A stretch of 64,000 nt of DNA from Ligula intestinalis (lineage: Eukaryota; Platyhelminthes; Cestoda; Diphyllobothriidea; Diphyllobothriidae). Location: assembly GCA_036362985.1 (NCBI GenBank), contig JAYGXS010000004.1:21169155-21233154 (forward strand), in the 5' to 3' direction. The position numbers were made by a program, and so were the translations under genes. Shown here in pieces: positions 58,467-64,000 of this stretch. Under the pieces are notes generated by a model. It saw only the letters and a program-made list of their open reading frames with translations, was not told where the DNA came from and did no database searches. How positions within the stretch are numbered: the stretch's first letter is position 1; each line of letters begins with the position of its first letter.

Positions 58467-61400
58467 GTCCAATTGAATCTTTCATCTTCAGGTATATTAA
58501 AATTTTTTCAAAAGTCTCCAATTTCATTGTGACTTTACCTTAAAAAAGGTAATATACACAGCAATTCGTCAGCTGAATATCTAATTAAAGCACTTTTTAA
58601 AGAGGTAATCTATTGTGGAATGTTTATTTATGAACCTTAGGAATAACAATTTCTGAGTTGTCTTTCGGACGTTCCGCATACGCGACAATGCGGTTTGCTG
58701 TTTAGGGGCATTTCTAAATATGATCGACATAGCCATCTTCATAAGAACTTGTATCCAAAAACTCATTTTCTTCGGTAAATACTCCCTATTTTTATCTTAT
58801 TTAAAAGCTTTTGATGTAAACGTCAAACAGAAGCGCAATTTATCAACTTATGAATGAAGACACTGAAAACGAGAGAAATGCCGACAGACTTTATTCCACG
58901 ATATTCAATGAATAGTTTTCCAGCAATGGTAATATGTACAAAATATTTTGAACTAAGAAATTTTCTTTTTATATGAAGGAAGTGGTTGCTTTAAGTTTTA
59001 AATGAAAAAAATATTTAATTTTTTTTATAATTTATAGCAATTTTTATGTCTTCGACATGTGGGGATTAATAATAGTAATAAGCTTTATTGGTAAAACACC
59101 TCTTGGGCATCGATTATCGAGAATATTTATTTTTCTGAACAAGCACTTAGTTCTTCTTATATTTATTGCAAGTTTTAAATTTGTCGAATGTTGTTCACTA
59201 TTATTTCTGAGATCTCGTAAATGTGTTCACGCTGGTATGTGAGTAATGATCAAGCTTTTACAAACTTAGGCATGCTGCATGCAGCACTCGCAGCACTGTA
59301 ATGACAAGGACGCGGAAAATCTGAATAACCTGACTGCCGTATCCCAACTCCGGGTCTGGTTTTCCAGAGACGGTTTATTTATTCATTGGACCAATGTTCT
59401 ACCTTCCGCTGGCTTACGACTGTAGAATGAATGAAGTACCTTGGCGTGAGTCTATCACTTGGAAGAAATGGTACGATAGGCCTCTGTAGCACTTTTCAAC
59501 TCTGGCACACACGCCGCGCAATAGGTCACGCAATTACAGTTCTTAAGTTGCCTCTTGGACAGTCAATAACAAGCGCCCACGGACTGCTCTCGGTAAATAA
59601 ACTGACCAAGTGGCCAATGACTAACTCTCACATGACGTTTTTTCACTCACGCCCACACCAGCCTAGTGGACAGACGCACCTTCAGACCCAGAGATGGCCG
59701 CGCATCGGCACCTTTGACAACAAACAGGTTACTGTACGGAATACCCGACTTATACTGGTGTCTTTCCTCTTCTCCTCCAAAACGGAACTAGGTGTGAAGA
59801 TTGTACTACTCTGCATACCACTAGCGCTTACACTACTCTAGAAGTAGGTGATCCGAACACGCAGTCACCTGTTTGTATAAGTAAATAAGAAGAAGAACAC
59901 TGTCCACTTGCCGGAATCGTGTTTTTATTCATCTAACCTGATTGAGCTCAAATGTTAACAATTCCCAATTTGATTTCATCTACCTGCTTTTATCTGGTTT
60001 AATAATCGTGTCCACCGATAGGAAAAACAATTTCTGGTATCTTATCACAAAATAATTCGATGCCACTAACACAAGTCGGTAACTATATCCCAACCCTACT
60101 TTGAGAACATTACTTCAACCGTACAAACAACGACTGTTTTCCTCCTATTCAGACAATCTTGTTGTCATTACCACTGGTATCCTGAATTGTCATCGCCCAG
60201 ATCTTCAACCCCCTTCTCTGTCATCCCTAGTGAAACTCCATTACACATCGAATGATATATATGTGGCGTAAAACAGCATCGCTTTCTGTAGTCGTTCCTC
60301 TCTCAATGCCTGTTCACTAGCAGAAGAAGTGCCGGCAATCTGTAACTCGGAGCTATCAGACAGATGCCGTATTTCGGACATTGGGAGTTTCTTTGAGACT
60401 GATGGGAATGTTCCCCTTCACACGAGGACTCGGTCGCACAGATAAACTCGATAGAGTATCTTCAAAACCTCATGCAGTGAACGTGGATTAACAACTTGTC
60501 ACCTTGGCTCTGGCCAAAGTGCACCCGCAGGATCTAATTGGTCTTCATTTGCGAGAAATCCGTCGACACTTTCTTTGGAGACAGATCAGATAGAATAGTA
60601 ATCAACCTTGATGGGGCGCTATAAATACACACAACTGTTCACTGAGAATGCCATGCAGGTTTTTAATACTTTTTATCGTAGCCAATCCTGTACTGCTTCT
60701 ATGCCGTGTTGATGTTTGGGGCAAAAGTCAAGTACGCAAATAATTAATGAGCTTAATATGCAGTAGGTCGGGTTATAGCGGAGAGGTAACTTCCAGATCG
60801 TTTAACTTTAGTGACCTAACTCCGTGTGAATGCCTGTAGCTGCTAACAAGTTCGAAAGTACCAGTACCTGCGTACACCAATCCGGTCTGGCAAATCATCT
60901 CCCTGTGGCTAACCCAGCTATGAACACACTGTAGACGCTGTGGTGAATCTCACGCTCTCAAACATCAGTGATCTATGTTATCGCATGCACTTATTATGCT
61001 GGCACTGACTTTATCCACTCGCGCCCCCTCTATCTACCGCCCTCAGGTTATCTCAAGTTAGTGCATGCCATATAATTAAAGGTGGCAACCGCGCGACAGG
61101 TATAATTAAGTCAGGTGTGAAAATTACAGGGCCCGTACGTTGACACCTATACTTACAATGCTGGCTTAAAGCAATTTATCACCGATCATCTGGAACCGAC
61201 CAAACCGGCATCGGCGCAGCCTCTTTCTGCAGCCCTCAACCTCTCTTGCGTTAAAAGGACATGCTGGGCTTATCGTCGACCGTATGACAGATCCATTATC
61301 AAATATTTTTTGCCTACGCGTGCTACACGGCTGTCATGCATATAAAATGGTAAAATTCACCTATATTATTGAAGCTATATCCTAAGAATAATTTTTTACC

Positions 61401-62090
61401 CCCAGAAAGGGTATCTTAAGGTGTTAAAAAGTTAACCAATTTACTGAGCACCACCCCTTGCCCAATGCGGTAGGGGGCTCTATAGGCGAAACCCCCCAGA
61501 CAATGCAAAATATAAATCGCAAACCACTTGAACTTACTTCACAATCATGCAAGAAGTGTTGCCCCCACTCTACAAGATCACAGCCAATATTTCCCCTCGC
61601 TCCTCCTATGACAATTCTACATTGATATCACCAATCAATTACGATCTAGGATATTGTGGCTGCAACCGTTCGTAAATAATTTTTTTCTTCACCGCTGGAA
61701 TTATTTTTCTTGCGTGGACGATCTTTTTAAGTCGAAATTTAAGAAGATTTTGTTTTCCAACCAATTATACCGAGACGCAACCTATTTAAACCGAACACAA
61801 CCTCTTCAAACCAGCAAATTCGCGGCCTAGTAAAAAAAATCGTCAAGATCAGAATATTCTTGAGACCTTCAAAGGCTGAGTCGTTTCCCAATATTGAATG
61901 CCCTTTTTCAAATAAATTTAAAGTGCTTATTAAAAAAAACTACAGTATTTGTTAAGTTCCGTCTGATTATTTGTCGTAAGTCATAATCTGAAAATCATAT
62001 CAACTGTTATTTTTTCTGAACGTAATAACTAATGCAGTTTGTTGAGCAATTTTAAGAGATTTTAACAACCAGCTGCGGTAAAATCATATA
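58467..62090. other. No recognisable gene
   Basis: The longest open frame (59431-59841, 136 codons plus) has no motif. Several short C-rich and A/T-rich tracts occur. Possibly old repeats, but none could be named. Confidence 0.45.
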
Positions 62091-62487
62091 GGCTGAATAC
62101 TCACCTTCATCAGACCACCCACACCTATTTCTGCTCTATTACTATCATCCTAAGCAGTTTTTTTTCTCTTGCACACTTTTTGAACATGGAGGCCCGTTGA
62201 ACACTGTCTCCATTTTCACTGTAAGAGTTTTTTTTAACTGCCATAATTTTTAGCTTTTAGTTCAAAATTACCTGCAAAACATTGCTAATGTTGCCCCAAA
62301 AGGACAATTTCTGCTGACATTATTACGACTTTCTACGTCTACTTGCACATATTGTCAAATTATTTTTTGAATTTTTATTTTTTTCGAAATTAACTTTGTA
62401 TAGATAGTGCCGTACTGGCGCTGAAAAATATAAATTCCAAATTCCAAATAAATCATCCTACATTTAAAGCAGATTTTTATCAAAATT

Positions 62488-62976
62488 ATGAGAACGAAAA
62501 TTATAGCTCATCGTAAGATATCTGCTCCCAGACCCAAGCGGTGCCTGACCACGCCTATTAGTCAATGCCTTGATATCAACATGCAGCCCATTGTCAAGGC
62601 TAAGCAAATTGATTTATCTGCATTACAGAACTGTAATGACTTCATGATGAAGTTTGGTTCTGTTTTATCAATACTAGGCAATCTGTTTGATGACAAGTTA
62701 TCAGATGTGCCGTCGCAAGATTGTAAAAAGTTAGACTCCCTCGTCCATTTTATAACCACGGAAGCTTTTGATAGACAAAAGCGAAGCTTTAACTTTATAC
62801 TAAAAAATTCCTCCACAATCAGTCGCCCTTTGGATATTGCAAAAGATTTTCTATGTTCGGGTGGTTTCAACTACAAAATTGCAGAAGCCAAACGCCTCCA
62901 ATCGCGTAGCATAAACCCGCCTATCCTAGTTAAATTGTTTTCACCGATCGAGGTGGACTCAATCTTTGCTCAATGA
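62488..62976 (+). pseudogene. LINE-A ORF1, N-terminal block
   Basis: 162 codons: APRPKRCLTT, IVKAKQIDLSALQNCNDFMM, KFGSVLSILGNLFDD, DFLCSGGFNYKIAEAKRLQS and PPILVKLFSP. It aligns with 20106-20440 (minus strand). Positions of FGSVLSIL and the Cys-rich DFLCSGGF phrase are conserved between copies. Function is unknown beyond a presumed RNA-binding ORF1 role. Stop at 62974-62976. Confidence 0.6.
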
Positions 62977-63049
62977 GGTCGCATTTCCCGATATTAAGAA
63001 ATGACTAAAAGTTACCTCTGTCGAGATCTTACACCAATGGAGCGAAGAA

Positions 63050-63989
63050 ATGCGGCTCTCCAGTCCAATAGACCAATGACTTCTCAGCCTACTTTTCCTA
63101 AATCTGTTCGTAGTCCCGATAGGGTAAATGCACTCGCTTATCCTTAACCCCGGATATCTGGTCATACACCCACTAACGTCAGTGCACCCGTTATCCCTGC
63201 CTCCCAGGTGTCTATTCATAGTCCTATAACCGTCAGTACACCTGCTATCCCTACCTCCCGAATATCTTGTCATAGGTCCATAAACATCAGTGCACCAGTT
63301 AGCCCATCCCTCTTGATATCGTGCCGTCAAGGCCCACCGCTCCGTCATCTACTACGATTAATATTAGTCTAAATACATTCTCTATCCAACGATCGATAAA
63401 TTCCGCCACCTCTAACGCGGCAACAAGTTCATTAAGAATGTCGCCAACACCGTCGAAATCGTTTAGGCCGAGCGCTTCCCCACCACAACCTAGCTCCTCT
63501 TTTGACCGTGGGAGTCATATTATTCCCCCGTATAATGCGTTATTGAACACGCCGGGCCCGAACCAAGAAAAATTTAATTTGCACGGCAGTAACCCTAACT
63601 GGTATAGTTTTAAATCTAATCGGAGTTGCCGTACAGGGCATTCACTGATTAAGACCACTAGTCCTTACGCGAGTGGCCCTAACACTAATTTTATGTCACC
63701 GTTTCCCCTATCAGTTCCTTTACCCATCCTATACCACCCAAACCTGCTAACTTCTACATGTCTTCTCACTTCCCCCCATTACTCCCAAACGCCCCAGAAG
63801 CTTATTTTGGTTTACCCTCTCCTCATTTTTCCCTGCCAGAAAGCGAGGCCCCTAGATATCTCAGACCTTATCAGCCATCGATTGTTGGCTACCCGTATGC
63901 TAACAGCTCCATACCCGTCAGTACTTATTCCACAAATAATAATGGCCTACAGTTTGTCTACCCACCCTCAAATTCTTTTTTATGAATAA
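63050..63989 (+). pseudogene. LINE-A ORF1, Pro/Ser-rich C-terminal part
   Basis: Starts LTPMERRNAALQSNRPMT (cf. LTPIERRIASSSPNK near 19.85 kb), includes three 18-residue repeats (63148-63309) and a Ser/Pro/Asn-rich tail. Stops and frameshifts separate the parts. Confidence 0.5.
63148..63309 (+). repeat. Three tandem 54-bp units in LINE-A ORF1
   Basis: Each encodes 18 residues of the pattern (P/S)x(I/V)Sx-H-x4-(V/I)S(A/T)Px-x-P. The units differ at several positions. Confidence 0.75.
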
Positions 63990-64000
63990 CGATAGCCATA

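Larger units (their letters stand above)
62096..64000 (+). mobile_element. LINE-A copy, 5' part (runs off the window)
   Basis: 5' UTR 62096-62487 (shared in reverse with 11167-11525), then ORF1. The 5' boundary is set by the point where identity with the 11.5 kb copy begins. ORF2 would start beyond the window. Confidence 0.72.

Noticed and set aside
59431..59841. 136-codon plus-strand frame as a small gene
   Set aside because: Composition and residues look random and no family signature is visible. Kept as unassigned.
61441..61510. GGGGGCTCTATAGGCGAAACCC hairpin-like stretch as a structured RNA
   Set aside because: A simple G/C stem with no second supporting feature and no second copy seen.

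Overview
The window looks like nuclear DNA of a parasitic flatworm, most likely a tapeworm and possibly of the diphyllobothriidean type. That assignment is inference. It rests on a dynamin gene with one 32-base intron near its 5' end followed by kilobase introns, a gene pair separated by one base with a splice acceptor two bases before the first ATG (fits spliced-leader trans-splicing), and a heavy load of degraded non-LTR retrotransposons, Penelope-like elements, short inverted-repeat elements and microsatellites. No bacterial, viral or organellar genome features were seen.

Three host genes can be supported. On the minus strand at 5115-6480, SDHAF1 (a LYR-type assembly factor for succinate dehydrogenase) ends one base before the ATG of TAMM41 (mitochondrial CDP-diacylglycerol synthase, the entry step of cardiolipin synthesis). 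Both are intronless here. On the plus strand at 25166-49108 lies a complete dynamin-related mitochondrial fission GTPase, DNM1L/Drp1. I reconstructed it as 11 exons encoding 674 residues; every junction is GT-AG and keeps frame, and all five G motifs are present. All three products act at mitochondria.

The rest is mostly repeats. 0.4-2.0 kb: tRNA-like relic and a broken LINE pol. 4.5-4.8 kb: LINE 3' end. 10.98-12.77 kb: a composite bounded by ~185-bp inverted repeats that holds 5' and 3' pieces of one LINE family (LINE-A) and a 332-bp inverted-repeat element. 15.26-20.6 kb: a nearly colinear minus-strand LINE-A (ORF1, endonuclease, reverse transcriptase) interrupted by a 537-bp solo LTR with a CCAG target duplication. 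21.8-22.35 kb: Ty3/gypsy-like pol relic. Inside the DNM1L introns: LINE 3' ends, two foldback elements (32.2-32.7 and 48.6-48.8 kb), a Penelope-like GIY-YIG relic at 43.1-43.9 kb with a (TA)55 tract, and an (ACT)n tract. 49.9-51.3 kb: a minus-strand LINE-C tail between two direct repeats. 54.0-58.5 kb: LINE-B with a 144-bp-repeat ORF1, endonuclease and an RT whose catalytic core is deleted. 62.1 kb to the end: the 5' part of another LINE-A copy, cut by the window edge.

The stretches 2.05-4.5, 6.5-9.5, 12.8-15.2, 51.5-54.0 and 58.5-62.1 kb hold nothing I can name. All coordinates for exons come from reading the sequence; no similarity search was run, and family names rest on recognised motifs.
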